Assembly (NCBI GenBank): GCA_012103315.1
Contig: WLWZ01000005.1
Location: forward strand, 167,601-231,600
DNA: 64,000 nucleotides
Source: Alphaproteobacteria bacterium
GTDB lineage: Bacteria > Pseudomonadota > Alphaproteobacteria > MPNO01 > UBA2964
Direction: 5' to 3'
This document shows, piece by piece, positions 43,735-52,306 of this stretch; within the stretch, counting starts at the first letter, position 1; every line of letters starts with the position of its first letter. Below the pieces are notes generated by a model. That model worked only from the letters and a program-made list of their open reading frames with translations. It did no database searches and was not told the DNA's origin. The translations under genes were made by a program, and so were the position numbers.

Positions 43735-46068
43735 ATGTCGGCAAAAGAACAGGCTGGAGACGGCAAAACCGAATTAGGCGCCCCCATCCCCCGGGTCGAG
43801 GATGAGCGCATGCTGACCGGCAAGGGTCGCTATGTCGACGATCTGTCGATGCCGGATATGTGCCACGCCTATGTCGTCCGCTCACCACATGCCCATGCCC
43901 GACTTCTGAGCATCAACACCTCGAGAGCTGCCGCCGCTCCCGGCGTGCTTCTGATCCTAACTGGCGAAGATGTCACTAAAGAACAGCTCGGTGATCTGAC
44001 CTGCATGTCGTTTCCCAAGTTGCCGCCCAACAGTCCGTCTTATTGTCCTACCCAACCAATCTTGGCGTGTGAGAAAGTACTATTTGTCGGTGAAGGCATC
44101 GCTCTGGTCGTCGCAGAGACACTGGAACAGGCAAAAGACGCTGGCGAGTTTCTTGAGATCGAATACGAGCTACTTCCCGCCGTCACCCTTGTCGATGCAC
44201 ACGTCGACAATGCGCCCAAGGTTTGGGATGACGCGGAGAGCAATACTAGCTTTCAGATCATCTCCGGCGATAGTAGCGATGTCGACGCGCAATTTGTCGC
44301 CGCCGCGCATGTCAGCAAATTCCGGGTTCAGTATCCACGCGCCACTTCAAATTCTATGGAACCACGCGGGACGTTCGCCTACCGAAACCAGATGGATGGT
44401 CGAATGACCCTGTGCAGTAGCGCGCAGGAGCCCCATGAGATCAAACACGTCGTCTCGCACATACTCGACATGTCTCAGTTAGACCTCAGAGTAATCGCCA
44501 TGGATGTCGGCGGTGCCTTTGGTATGAAGGGTCAAGTCTATCCCGAGGATGTACTCGTCGTTTGGGCCGCAGCCAAACTGGATCGCCCGGTAAAATGGAC
44601 AGCCGACCGAAGTGAAGCCCTCGCCACGGACATGCATGGGCGGAGCCCTATCGCTGAAGCCGCAATGGCCTTCGACAAGGACGGTAAGATTCTGGCGATG
44701 CGGACTTCCGTGATTGTCGATGTCGGCGCTTACTTAAGCATCTGGGCCGCTGTGCCGCCGCGTAACGCAACGATCAGTTTTCCGGGCACCTATCACATCC
44801 CGTTGATCCATGCCGAGGTCAAAGCCACCTTCACCAATACGACCTTGATGGGCCCGTATCGCGGCTCCGGCAAGCCTGAAGCGTCCTATGTTCTGGAGCG
44901 GCTCATGAGCAATGCCGCGCGCGAAATGGGCATCGATCCGATTGAGCTACGCCGCCGCAACCTGATTTCTCCTGATGTGATGCCTTATCAAACACCAGGA
45001 GGCTATCTCTATGACACTGGCGATTTCGAGAGAGTTTTAGACACCGCTATTGAGCTTGCAGACTGGGACGGCTTTGAGACGCGTAAAGCAAAGGCCGAAA
45101 ATCGAGGTTTGCGTCGTGGCATCGGCCTGGCGCTACATTGCCAACGCGCCGGGACATTCTCTGAACGGATGGAAATCCGCGTCGATCAGGACGGCTTGAT
45201 TTCCGCGCATGTCGGGACCCTCTCCACGGGACAAGGTCATGAGACCATGTTTGCGCAGATGATCTCCGGTTGGCTCTCCGTGCCGCTTGATCAAATCCGG
45301 GTCTTTCAGGGCGACACTGACAAGGTATTGTTTGGGCGCGGCACATTCGCCCAGCGCAGCATGGCAACCGGTGGGCCAGCGCTCAAACTGGCCGCAGATG
45401 ATGTTATTCGAAAAGGCAGTCGTATCGCTGCCTGGATGCTGGAAGCCTCGGAAGCTGATGTCGCCTTCGAAAACGGCCTCTTCAAGGTCGCTGGCACCGA
45501 CCGATCCGTAACTTTCAAAGAAGTCGTCAAAACTTCCTATCTAGGCGCAGGGGTGCCACAGGAACTTGGCGTTGGTCTCGATGGCGTCGGCAATCATGAT
45601 GGCACCTATAGCTTCCCGAATGGCTGCATGATCTGCGAGGTCGAAGTCGACCCGGATACAGGTAGCCTCAACGTGGACCGGCTTTACGCGGTCGATGATG
45701 TCGGCGTTGTTGTTAATCCGCTGACATTAGCGGGGCAACTTCATGGCTCTGTTGCACAGGGGCTTGGTGAAGCAACAGTTGAGCAGATCCTCTATGACCG
45801 TGAAAGCGGCCAACTTTTGACGGGGTCGTTCATGGATTATGGTATGCCGCGCGCCGATATGATGCCGGATATCATTTCAGAGGAATCACTGGTTCCCAGC
45901 ACCAACAATCCGCTTGGCGTCAAAGGTGGTAGCGAGGCGGGCAACTGCGGCATGCCTTCTGCAATCATCTTGGCAACGCTCGATGCTTTGTCACCACTTG
46001 GCGTAACGGATGTCCCGATCCCCGCAACCCCGCAACGCGTATGGCGTGCCATTCAAGACGCCAGTTAA
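43735..46068 (+). CDS. Molybdenum hydroxylase large subunit without adjacent small subunits
   Basis: A 777-residue xanthine-dehydrogenase-family molybdopterin subunit. It contains PIPRVEDERMLTGKGRYVDD, GGAFGMKGQ, MGPYRGSGKPEASY, STGQGHE and the late GVKGGSEAGNCG, where the catalytic glutamate sits. It is standard length, without the CoxG fusion of its relative 11 kb upstream. No FAD or 2Fe-2S subunit gene is in this operon, so it must share those of the other hydroxylase or use others. It would hydroxylate a ring carbon next to nitrogen or an aldehyde, by analogy. Confidence 0.9.
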   Translation: MSAKEQAGDGKTELGAPIPRVEDERMLTGKGRYVDDLSMPDMCHAYVVRSPHAHARLLSINTSRAAAAPGVLLILTGEDVTKEQLGDLTCMSFPKLPPNSPSYCPTQPILACEKVLFVGEGIALVVAETLEQAKDAGEFLEIEYELLPAVTLVDAHVDNAPKVWDDAESNTSFQIISGDSSDVDAQFVAAAHVSKFRVQYPRATSNSMEPRGTFAYRNQMDGRMTLCSSAQEPHEIKHVVSHILDMSQLDLRVIAMDVGGAFGMKGQVYPEDVLVVWAAAKLDRPVKWTADRSEALATDMHGRSPIAEAAMAFDKDGKILAMRTSVIVDVGAYLSIWAAVPPRNATISFPGTYHIPLIHAEVKATFTNTTLMGPYRGSGKPEASYVLERLMSNAAREMGIDPIELRRRNLISPDVMPYQTPGGYLYDTGDFERVLDTAIELADWDGFETRKAKAENRGLRRGIGLALHCQRAGTFSERMEIRVDQDGLISAHVGTLSTGQGHETMFAQMISGWLSVPLDQIRVFQGDTDKVLFGRGTFAQRSMATGGPALKLAADDVIRKGSRIAAWMLEASEADVAFENGLFKVAGTDRSVTFKEVVKTSYLGAGVPQELGVGLDGVGNHDGTYSFPNGCMICEVEVDPDTGSLNVDRLYAVDDVGVVVNPLTLAGQLHGSVAQGLGEATVEQILYDRESGQLLTGSFMDYGMPRADMMPDIISEESLVPSTNNPLGVKGGSEAGNCGMPSAIILATLDALSPLGVTDVPIPATPQRVWRAIQDAS

Positions 46069-46081
46069 AAGGACTGAGATA

Positions 46082-47056
46082 ATGAGTGATTTGGAAATGT
46101 CTTTGGCCGTCTGCGATTACGATCACGTGCGAGACCTTGTCTCAGGTGCTGTGAAGGCCGAGGGACTGAACATCAATTTCCAGAGTTTTTCGATACAGGA
46201 AATATTCCACCGCTTCACCACCTTCCGTGAGTGGGATGCATCAGAAATGTCTATGGGCATGTATACCGCTCTTCGTTCACAGGGCGATGACAGCCTGATC
46301 GCGATCCCGGTTTTTACATCGCGGGTGTTTCGCCTGTCGTCCTTCTACGTGAATCGCAACAGCGCCATAAAGTCAGCGGCAGACCTGCGCGGCGGCAAAG
46401 TTGGATACCCGGAATGGGCCCATACTGCGGGCATCTATAGCCGCGCCTATCTGATGCACGAGACCGGTATTCCTCTGGAGGAAATAGAGTGGGTCCAATC
46501 TGGTGTGAACAAGGGCGGCATCGCCGAACATGTTGATCTCGCGCTACCCGCAAACGTACGAATAACACCCGTCACTGATAGAAGCCTCGACGAAATGCTG
46601 ATCGCCGGCGAGATTGATGCCTTGATGTCATCTGCCGCGCCGAAGAGCTTTATTGATGGAAACCCGGATATCGTCCGCCTGGTTCCTGATTTTGAGGATG
46701 TCGAGAGCGCCCACTACAAGAAAACCGGCATTTTCCCGATCATGCATTGTATCGCCATCAAGCGAGAAATCACCGACCGAAATCCATGGGTGGCTAAAAA
46801 CCTGTTCACCGCTTTCGAAGCCGCCAAGAACCGCTCAACGGAACGGCTACGCGATGTCACCATTTCACGTTACCCCAACCCCTGGAATTTCGCAGGCGCT
46901 GAACGCGCCCGCGCGCTATTCGGGTCAGACATCTGGCCTTACGGCATCGAGCCTAATCGAAAGACACTGGAACCGTTTTTGCAGTTTTGTCTCGAACAGG
47001 GCATCGCCCATCGGCCAATGGAAGTCAAAGAGCTGTTTGCGCCGCAACTGCAGTAA
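46082..47056 (+). CDS. 4,5-dihydroxyphthalate-decarboxylase-like protein (DHPD-like 2)
   Basis: A 324-residue protein that resembles DHPD-like 1 along its whole length: CDYDHVRDLVSGAVK, EWDASEMSMGM, FTSRVFRLSSFYV, and DLRGGKVGYPEWAHTAGIYSR. It has no signal peptide. In Pseudomonas phthalate operons this family decarboxylates 4,5-dihydroxyphthalate to protocatechuate. Here it is followed by a Gfo/Idh dehydrogenase gene, the family that supplies phthalate dihydrodiol dehydrogenase. The ATG after the molybdenum-subunit stop is used; a longer in-frame start lies inside that gene. Confidence 0.82.
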   Translation: MSDLEMSLAVCDYDHVRDLVSGAVKAEGLNINFQSFSIQEIFHRFTTFREWDASEMSMGMYTALRSQGDDSLIAIPVFTSRVFRLSSFYVNRNSAIKSAADLRGGKVGYPEWAHTAGIYSRAYLMHETGIPLEEIEWVQSGVNKGGIAEHVDLALPANVRITPVTDRSLDEMLIAGEIDALMSSAAPKSFIDGNPDIVRLVPDFEDVESAHYKKTGIFPIMHCIAIKREITDRNPWVAKNLFTAFEAAKNRSTERLRDVTISRYPNPWNFAGAERARALFGSDIWPYGIEPNRKTLEPFLQFCLEQGIAHRPMEVKELFAPQLQ

Positions 47057-47083
47057 AGATTTCAAGAAAGAGAGACACACGAC

Positions 47084-48046
47084 ATGATTAATCTCGCGAT
47101 TGCAGGCCTCGGCGGATGGGGCAAAAACCTTGTAAATTCCATTCAAGGGAAGAGCGAAAATATACAGTTCGTGGCTGCCGCCACCCGTACACCCGCCAAG
47201 GTCTCCAATTTCTGTCAGGAGAAAAACATTCGGCTATCGGATGACCTCTCTTCAGTTCTAAACGATTCTGAGATCAACGCAGTGGTCGTTGCCGGACCGT
47301 CGCAACTGCATGCCGAGACGGCCATGGCGGCACTGGAAGCAGGCAAGCATGTGATGGTGATCAAACCACTCGCCCTTTTCAAAAAAGACGCAGAAGCCCT
47401 ACGACAAAAAGCCGAAGAAAACGGCCTTATTCTCGCGATGGGATATGATCGCTGTTTCCATCCGGCTTCCGATGAGTTGCGGAAATGCGTCGCCGCCGGG
47501 AAACTTGGCAAGATCATCCACGCCGAAGGCAATTTCTGCGTCGATCGCCATCGTGGGTTACCAGAAGGCGACTGGAAGGGGTCTGATGAAAATTCACAAC
47601 CCGGCAGCCTGACCGATCATATGCTTTACCGGATGATAGAGCTGTTGGGCCCGGTCGAATCATTGACCGTTCAGGCATCGCGCCATGCGGCCACGGAAGA
47701 AATATCAGATACCGCCGCAGTAGCGCTAAAATTCGCCAGCGGTATCAGCGGCCATCTCACAGCCATCGGCGTCACACCAGTTTTTCATCGGCTGCATCTG
47801 TTCGGCACCGAGGGCTGGGCGGAGATACGCAATGATCGCCGGTTTGAGTTCAAGCCACTCAAAGGCGACGGCACCGTCATCGACTTCGACGCCTTCGACG
47901 CATTAAACGCACAGCTTGAAAGCTTCGCCGCTGCGATCAATGGTGAGCGGGCTTTTCCGGTATCGCCGGAAGACGCGGTGGCAGGTGTCGCTGCACTTGA
48001 GGCTATGGGACGCTCGGCAAAGTCTGGCAAGACCGAGACTGTATAA
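47084..48046 (+). CDS. Gfo/Idh/MocA-family oxidoreductase
   Basis: A 320-residue NAD(P)-dependent dehydrogenase. The Rossmann motif GLGGWGKN is near the start, and the C-terminal alpha/beta domain includes GSLTDHMLYRMIELLG, with the metal-less catalytic D/H pair. The usual EKP motif reads IKP (VMVIKPLAL): the lysine is kept and the glutamate is not. Phthalate dihydrodiol dehydrogenase belongs to this family, so oxidation of a cis-dihydrodiol carboxylate is a reasonable proposal in this operon. Sugar-type substrates cannot be ruled out. Confidence 0.87.
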   Translation: MINLAIAGLGGWGKNLVNSIQGKSENIQFVAAATRTPAKVSNFCQEKNIRLSDDLSSVLNDSEINAVVVAGPSQLHAETAMAALEAGKHVMVIKPLALFKKDAEALRQKAEENGLILAMGYDRCFHPASDELRKCVAAGKLGKIIHAEGNFCVDRHRGLPEGDWKGSDENSQPGSLTDHMLYRMIELLGPVESLTVQASRHAATEEISDTAAVALKFASGISGHLTAIGVTPVFHRLHLFGTEGWAEIRNDRRFEFKPLKGDGTVIDFDAFDALNAQLESFAAAINGERAFPVSPEDAVAGVAALEAMGRSAKSGKTETV

Positions 48047-48068
48047 TATAATTGGATTTAACGGCTTT

Positions 48069-48085
48069 GCCCGATATTCTCGGGC
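48069..48085. other. Small stem-loop before the DapA-family gene
   Basis: GCCCGA and TCGGGC flank a five-base loop in the 67-base gap between the Gfo/Idh and DapA-family genes. There is no T-run. It could tune expression or mRNA stability between the two genes. Confidence 0.3.
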
Positions 48086-48113
48086 AAATGATATCGAATT
48101 GAGGAGTATTCCA

Positions 48114-49055
48114 ATGACCAAGCATCGTATTGAAGGTTCATTTGTCGCGTTGATTACGCCGATGAATGATGATGGATCCGTAGATTTTGAAGGTTTCCGT
48201 ACCTTGCTTGATTTTCAAGAGCAAAACGGAAGCTCCGCCGTCCTGATCATGGGCTCCACCGGTGAAGTCTCGATGCTGACACCAGACGAGCGTCGTCAGG
48301 TCATCAGTGAAACCATCAAGATGAAATCCGGTAAGATGGAGTTCTGGTACGGCTGCACCGGCCCCAGCACCGAACAAACCATTGGCTATGTCGAATATGC
48401 CGGAAAAGAAGGTGCCGATGGCGCAATCATCGCCGCCCCGCCCTATATCTGTGCACCTGATGAAGACATCACAGATTATTTCCTCGAAGTCGCTGATGCC
48501 AGTGATATCCCTATCGGGATTTACAACAACCCGCCCCGGGTCAAAACCGATCTGGCGCACACGTCGATCCTGCGGCTCGCCGAGCATCCGAATATCATCG
48601 TGAACAAAGAATCAACCGCGCGGGTTGGTCAGATTGCCCAGACGGTTGCTGGTAACCCCGATATGTCACTGATGTGCTGTGATAGTCCGACACTTGGGTT
48701 GGTCGTGCCGTTAATGTCGCTTGGCGGCCATGGCACGGCAAACATGTCCGGCAATCTCATCCCGCAAGAAATGGTCACGATTTCTACGCCCTGGAAAAAC
48801 TATGAAGATGCTATGGCCTGTCGTGAAGCCTGGCTGACCAATCTGCAAATGCTGCATTTCACCTATTCAGCAATCAATCCGGTTGCCGTGAAATGCCTGA
48901 TGGGTGCCGTCGGCTTGCCTGCTGGACCGTTGCGCAAACCGCTTAAGCCGATTTCGCCAGACCATCTCGCAAAAGGGCTTCATATATGCCGCGAGTTGGG
49001 GCTGGATCAGAAGTACGGCTTCAGTCTGCCCCTGATGCGTTCCGCTGCAGAGTAA
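48114..49055 (+). CDS. DapA/NAL-family class I lyase (dihydrodipicolinate-synthase-like)
   Basis: A 313-residue (beta/alpha)8 lyase. It has MGSTGE (47-51, carboxylate binding), the general acid tyrosine Y137 (IYNNP), and the Schiff-base lysine K165 (VNKES). GAGGAG precedes the ATG. The family includes pyruvate- or oxo-acid-dependent aldolases and hydratase-aldolases of aromatic degradation, as well as DapA. As the last gene of a catabolic operon it may cleave a ring-fission product to pyruvate plus an aldehyde; lysine biosynthesis is less likely here. Confidence 0.88.
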   Translation: MTKHRIEGSFVALITPMNDDGSVDFEGFRTLLDFQEQNGSSAVLIMGSTGEVSMLTPDERRQVISETIKMKSGKMEFWYGCTGPSTEQTIGYVEYAGKEGADGAIIAAPPYICAPDEDITDYFLEVADASDIPIGIYNNPPRVKTDLAHTSILRLAEHPNIIVNKESTARVGQIAQTVAGNPDMSLMCCDSPTLGLVVPLMSLGGHGTANMSGNLIPQEMVTISTPWKNYEDAMACREAWLTNLQMLHFTYSAINPVAVKCLMGAVGLPAGPLRKPLKPISPDHLAKGLHICRELGLDQKYGFSLPLMRSAAE

Positions 49056-49353
49056 TCCCTGCAGGGACTAGCCTGTTATCTCTATAGCCAGTTGGGCGTC
49101 GACATGACGTAATAATGCCATCTGCGTTAGCCATCGCACGTCCAAATTTGAGGTAACTTTGGCCGATTGGTGACTATAACGGACCTAAACTTATCCGATC
49201 GTTCCTAATACATGCTTATCCGTACGTTTAAAGGGTCCAAAGGTTTAACACCCCGCAGGACGGGCTTAACTGTGTTGGACCGGAGTGCTCTCACTAAATT
49301 TCTGGGAGCAGGACCGGGAAACAGTTGAAAAAAATCACCACGGAGAAACTAAA
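49056..49353. other. Intergenic region of about 300 bases upstream of the YHS gene
   Basis: No gene is seen. It begins with the dodecamer palindrome TCCCTGCAGGGA next to the DapA-family stop and is otherwise unstructured. The promoter of the YHS gene must lie here, with CGGAGAAACTAAA as its ribosome site, but I cannot fix a -35/-10 pair with confidence. Confidence 0.4.
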
Positions 49354-49716
49354 ATGAGCACTGTAGAAATCGATGGTTACTGCCCCGTCGCCTATTTTGT
49401 GGCGGATGGCCCTCTAAAAGGAAGCGCGGAATTTACGTCTACCCATGAGGGCAAGACATACCATTTGGTAAGCGCTGATGCGAAGACGGCCTTTGATGAA
49501 AATCCTGCCAAATTCGTACCGGCTTTTAGGGGCGTTTGCGCCTTTGGCACGAGTATTGGCGAAACATTCCCCGTTGACCCAACCAACTACAAGATTGTTA
49601 ACGAGCGTCTCTTCCTCTTTCTAAAAAATGACGACACGGACGCGCTGGCTTTATGGAATGATGGGGATGAAGCGGATCTCGTCGCCAAAGCCGATGCGAA
49701 CTTTACCAAGCAGTAG
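49354..49716 (+). CDS. YHS-domain protein
   Basis: A 120-residue cytoplasmic protein. The YHS motif region is recognisable (GYCPVAYFV, then GKTYHLVSADAKTAFDENPAKFVPAF, then CAFG), a fold linked to metal binding in heavy-metal ATPases and phenol hydroxylase-type proteins. The single-domain form is common in proteobacteria and of unknown role. CGGAG lies upstream of the ATG. A strong terminator follows, so it is a single-gene unit. Confidence 0.85.
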   Translation: MSTVEIDGYCPVAYFVADGPLKGSAEFTSTHEGKTYHLVSADAKTAFDENPAKFVPAFRGVCAFGTSIGETFPVDPTNYKIVNERLFLFLKNDDTDALALWNDGDEADLVAKADANFTKQ

Positions 49717-49734
49717 TGATGACAAATCTCAGAG

Positions 49735-49769
49735 GCAAAAAGGCATGTTTAACGACATGCCTTTTTTGC
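49735..49769. terminator. Strong bidirectional intrinsic terminator
   Basis: GCAAAAAGGCATGT pairs with ACATGCCTTTTTTGC around a six-base loop. The stem ends in a T6 run on the plus strand and T5 on the minus strand. It serves the YHS gene and, in the other direction, the convergent SDR gene. Confidence 0.9.
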
Positions 49770-49794
49770 TGCACACCGTTCAAGCTCCAGATTA

Positions 49795-50541
49795 TTAAGC
49801 CAGCGTTAGCCCACCGTCTACATGAATGGTCTGGCCGGTGATAAACGCCGCCTCCTCTGACAGCAAGAACGCTATCAATCCAGCAACATCATCGGGGGTG
49901 CCGATACGACCCATTGGTGACTTTGCTGCCGCCTTTGCCCAGGCATCCCCCGGCAGAGCTAAATGGCCGGTGGCATCTTTCTTCGTATAGCCCGGTGCAA
50001 CACAATTGACGGTCACGCCATCTGGCGCCAGTTGGACCGCCAGCGATTTAGCTAGGGCTTCGATCGACGCTTTTGCGGCAGCTGTTGTTGGAAACAATCC
50101 GCCAGCAGCAAACACATGCGCCACGAATGAGCTGACAGCAATCACACGCCCACAATCAGATTTACTGAGATGGGGCATCGCGTTGGTCGCCATCCGGAAA
50201 AACGCTTCGGGCATCCCTTTCTCTGCACTGGCAAAAGATTCTACGTCAACATCGCCAAATAATCGTCGATCTGCAAACCCGGCATTGCTGACGATCTGAT
50301 CGAGGCCACCGAGGCGTTCGACCGTTGTGCCAACAAGAGATTCTGCAAAGTCTTCATCGGTAAGGTCACCTAGAATTGTTTCAGCACTTCCCCCGGCCCC
50401 CTCAACCGCCGCCACGACTTTATCGAGGCCTTCACTATTGGTCCGGGAGTGGAGCATGAGCCGATAGTTGGGCCCTGCAATGCGCTTTGCTGTCGCGGCG
50501 CCAATACCACTGGCAGCACCTGTAATCAATAAATTGGTCAT
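49795..50541 (-). CDS. Atypical SDR lacking the catalytic tyrosine
   Basis: A 248-residue SDR-fold protein. The cofactor motif [10 protein letters not shown] and the C-terminal [15 protein letters not shown] are standard. However, at the YxxxK position the protein reads TAAAK, with T153 replacing tyrosine and K157 kept; serine 137/138 is present. Loss of the tyrosine normally abolishes oxidoreductase chemistry, so it may bind nucleotide without catalysis, or use another residue. It is followed by the shared terminator and is divergent from the secreted Cys proteins. Confidence 0.88.
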   Translation of the reverse strand: MTNLLITGAASGIGAATAKRIAGPNYRLMLHSRTNSEGLDKVVAAVEGAGGSAETILGDLTDEDFAESLVGTTVERLGGLDQIVSNAGFADRRLFGDVDVESFASAEKGMPEAFFRMATNAMPHLSKSDCGRVIAVSSFVAHVFAAGGLFPTTAAAKASIEALAKSLAVQLAPDGVTVNCVAPGYTKKDATGHLALPGDAWAKAAAKSPMGRIGTPDDVAGLIAFLLSEEAAFITGQTIHVDGGLTLA

Positions 50542-50737
50542 TCGTTACGCCAAATTTTCCTTAGCTTCTGCTCTACAGTGTGCGGCGTTCTGCGGTAGCA
50601 TGCAATTGCCACTCTCGTGCCGTTCCACATGACATATTTCTCACGCCATCGTGAATGGTACGGTGGTGTTATTCCACTGTAACTCTTCCAATATCCGATC
50701 TGGAGATATTTGGGTGGCATTGGAAAGGAAATAAGAA

Positions 50738-51163
50738 ATGCATAGAAAATTAATGGCAGTCGCCGTTGCGTTGGGCATCGGTGTCTGGGGTTTTGCGGCA
50801 GAAGCTGCGTCTCCCAAACGGGTAAAAGTTAGCGGCGAAATTGTCGATACCTGGTGTTATCTGACCGAGATCATGTTCGCAAAGGGCTCGGCCCATCACA
50901 AATGCGCAATTTGGTGCGCCGTTGGCGGCGTACCGGTTAGCATTAAGGGCAATGATGGCAAGGTTTACATGGTTCTTCGCGTTGAAGGCGACGATACCAG
51001 TGTTGCAAACCCCAAGATCGTTTCTATCCAATCACATGAAGTGACCGTCGATGGCGATCTCTATGTTCGCGATGGCGTAAACTACCTACTCGTCAACAAA
51101 GTCGCTGACGACAAGGGCGTTATCAACCTGACGCACAAGAAACACGGCGTCGTACCGTTCTGA
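50738..51163 (+). CDS. Secreted cysteine protein of unknown function (1)
   Basis: A 141-residue exported protein. A signal peptide of about 23 residues ends at AEA. The mature part starts with a beta-rich segment VSGEIVDTWCYLT (C40) and then HHKCAIWC (H53, H54, C56, C60), a likely metal or disulfide site. I do not recognise a named family. The ribosome site is AAAGGAAAT. It is followed closely by another secreted Cys protein and SCO1, which suggests a role in copper handling or redox in the periplasm; that is inferred from context. Confidence 0.75.
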   Translation: MHRKLMAVAVALGIGVWGFAAEAASPKRVKVSGEIVDTWCYLTEIMFAKGSAHHKCAIWCAVGGVPVSIKGNDGKVYMVLRVEGDDTSVANPKIVSIQSHEVTVDGDLYVRDGVNYLLVNKVADDKGVINLTHKKHGVVPF

Positions 51164-51171
51164 GGGGCATC

Positions 51172-51696
51172 ATGAAAAAATCATTTATTATCAGCGCGGT
51201 CGCGACGATCGCCATTTCCTCCGCCGCCTGGGCAGCCGACGGCTGGGGTATTAAGAACGAGAAAGTTACACGGACCGAAGCCAAAGTTGTCGATATTGCC
51301 TGCGAGGTTACCGGCAATTGCGTCGCCAATTGTGGCAGCGGCAAACGCCAGCTTGGCCTATTATTTGATAACGGCAAACTGGTCCCGGTTGTTAAGAATA
51401 ACGATCCATTTGCGGGCGCAACGGTCGACCTCATCTCTTTCTGCAACAAACGCATTGTTGCCGACGGTCTTTTGATCAGCCATCCCAAAATGCCAATCTT
51501 TCAGCTGCAATTCAAACGCGCAGCGCCCAAGGGGAAGCCAAATGGTAAATGGAGCGGTGCAAACTGGTTTGGCAAAGAATGGGCCAAAGCCAACGGCAAA
51601 CCCGGCGGTGAGTGGTTCCAACACGACAAGCGCGTCAAAGCCGCCATCGCTAAAGAAGGCGTGCTGGGCGTACCGGGTCTCAAGCCCCCCAAATGA
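51172..51696 (+). CDS. Secreted cysteine protein of unknown function (2)
   Basis: A 174-residue exported protein with a signal peptide ending near AWAA (about residue 21). The mature start EAKVVDIACEVTGNCVANCG (C44, C50, C54) echoes the V-x-D-x-x-C layout of the preceding protein, so the two may be distant paralogues. Another cysteine is C91. The C-terminal part is basic, rich in Lys, Gly, Trp and Asn (KPNGKWSGANWFGKEW). Its stop overlaps the SCO1 start codon (ATGA). Function unknown; copper or thiol chemistry is suggested by the SCO1 neighbour. Confidence 0.75.
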   Translation: MKKSFIISAVATIAISSAAWAADGWGIKNEKVTRTEAKVVDIACEVTGNCVANCGSGKRQLGLLFDNGKLVPVVKNNDPFAGATVDLISFCNKRIVADGLLISHPKMPIFQLQFKRAAPKGKPNGKWSGANWFGKEWAKANGKPGGEWFQHDKRVKAAIAKEGVLGVPGLKPPK

Positions 51697-52301
51697 GACC
51701 CTTTCGGCAAATTATGGCAGGTGTTGCAGCGGTTGGTTTGACCGCCGCCGCACTTGCTGTTTCCTTGCCCGAAAATAGCCGGGCGGCACCTCCTCTACCG
51801 CTGGCGTCATTGTTTGGCGGTCCATTCACCTTGACCGATCACAATGGCAAGCAGCGTACTGATAAGGATTTCCGCGGCAAATTTATGCTGATTTATTTCG
51901 GCTATACCTATTGCCCGACAATTTGCCCGACGAACCTGCAACATATGGCACTAGCGTTGAAGAAACTAGGACCGCAAGCAAAGTCCATTCAACCGCTCTT
52001 TATAACCATTGATCCGCGTCGCGATACGCCAAAACTCCTCAAATAATATATGTCGCATTTCGGCCCGAATTTTGTTGCATTGACCGGCACAGACGGCCAG
52101 CTCCGAGCGGCAACCAAATCGTTTCGGGTGCATCGTCGTAAGGTCATAGCCGACAAAACCGCACCCGATGATTATCTGGTCGACCATTCAAGTATTACGT
52201 TTCTGATGGGGCCCGACGGCAAGTTCAGGACGTTATTTCCGCATGACACGACGGGCGATGTGATGGCCACGCGGATGGCGAAGTATTTAGCGAAGAAATA
52301 G
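51693..52301 (+). pseudogene. SCO1/SenC-family copper protein gene interrupted by in-frame TAA
   Basis: The first 117 codons encode a signal peptide (ending NSRA|A) and the thioredoxin-like front half with the copper site YTYCPTICPT (C74, C78) and FITIDPRRDTPKLLK. Codon 118 is TAA. The same frame then continues YMSHFGPNFVALTG to a normal end, including H165 (DYLVDHSS), the third copper ligand. Family members have a residue such as Gln or Glu at this point, so CAA to TAA is the simplest change. Full length would be 202 residues, the family size. Truncation would remove the histidine. Confidence 0.88.
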
Positions 52302-52306
52302 GCTCG

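Noticed and set aside
48114..49055. Housekeeping dapA for lysine synthesis
   Set aside because: The gene ends a catabolic operon and has no lysine-pathway neighbours; the family includes many aldolases of ring degradation.
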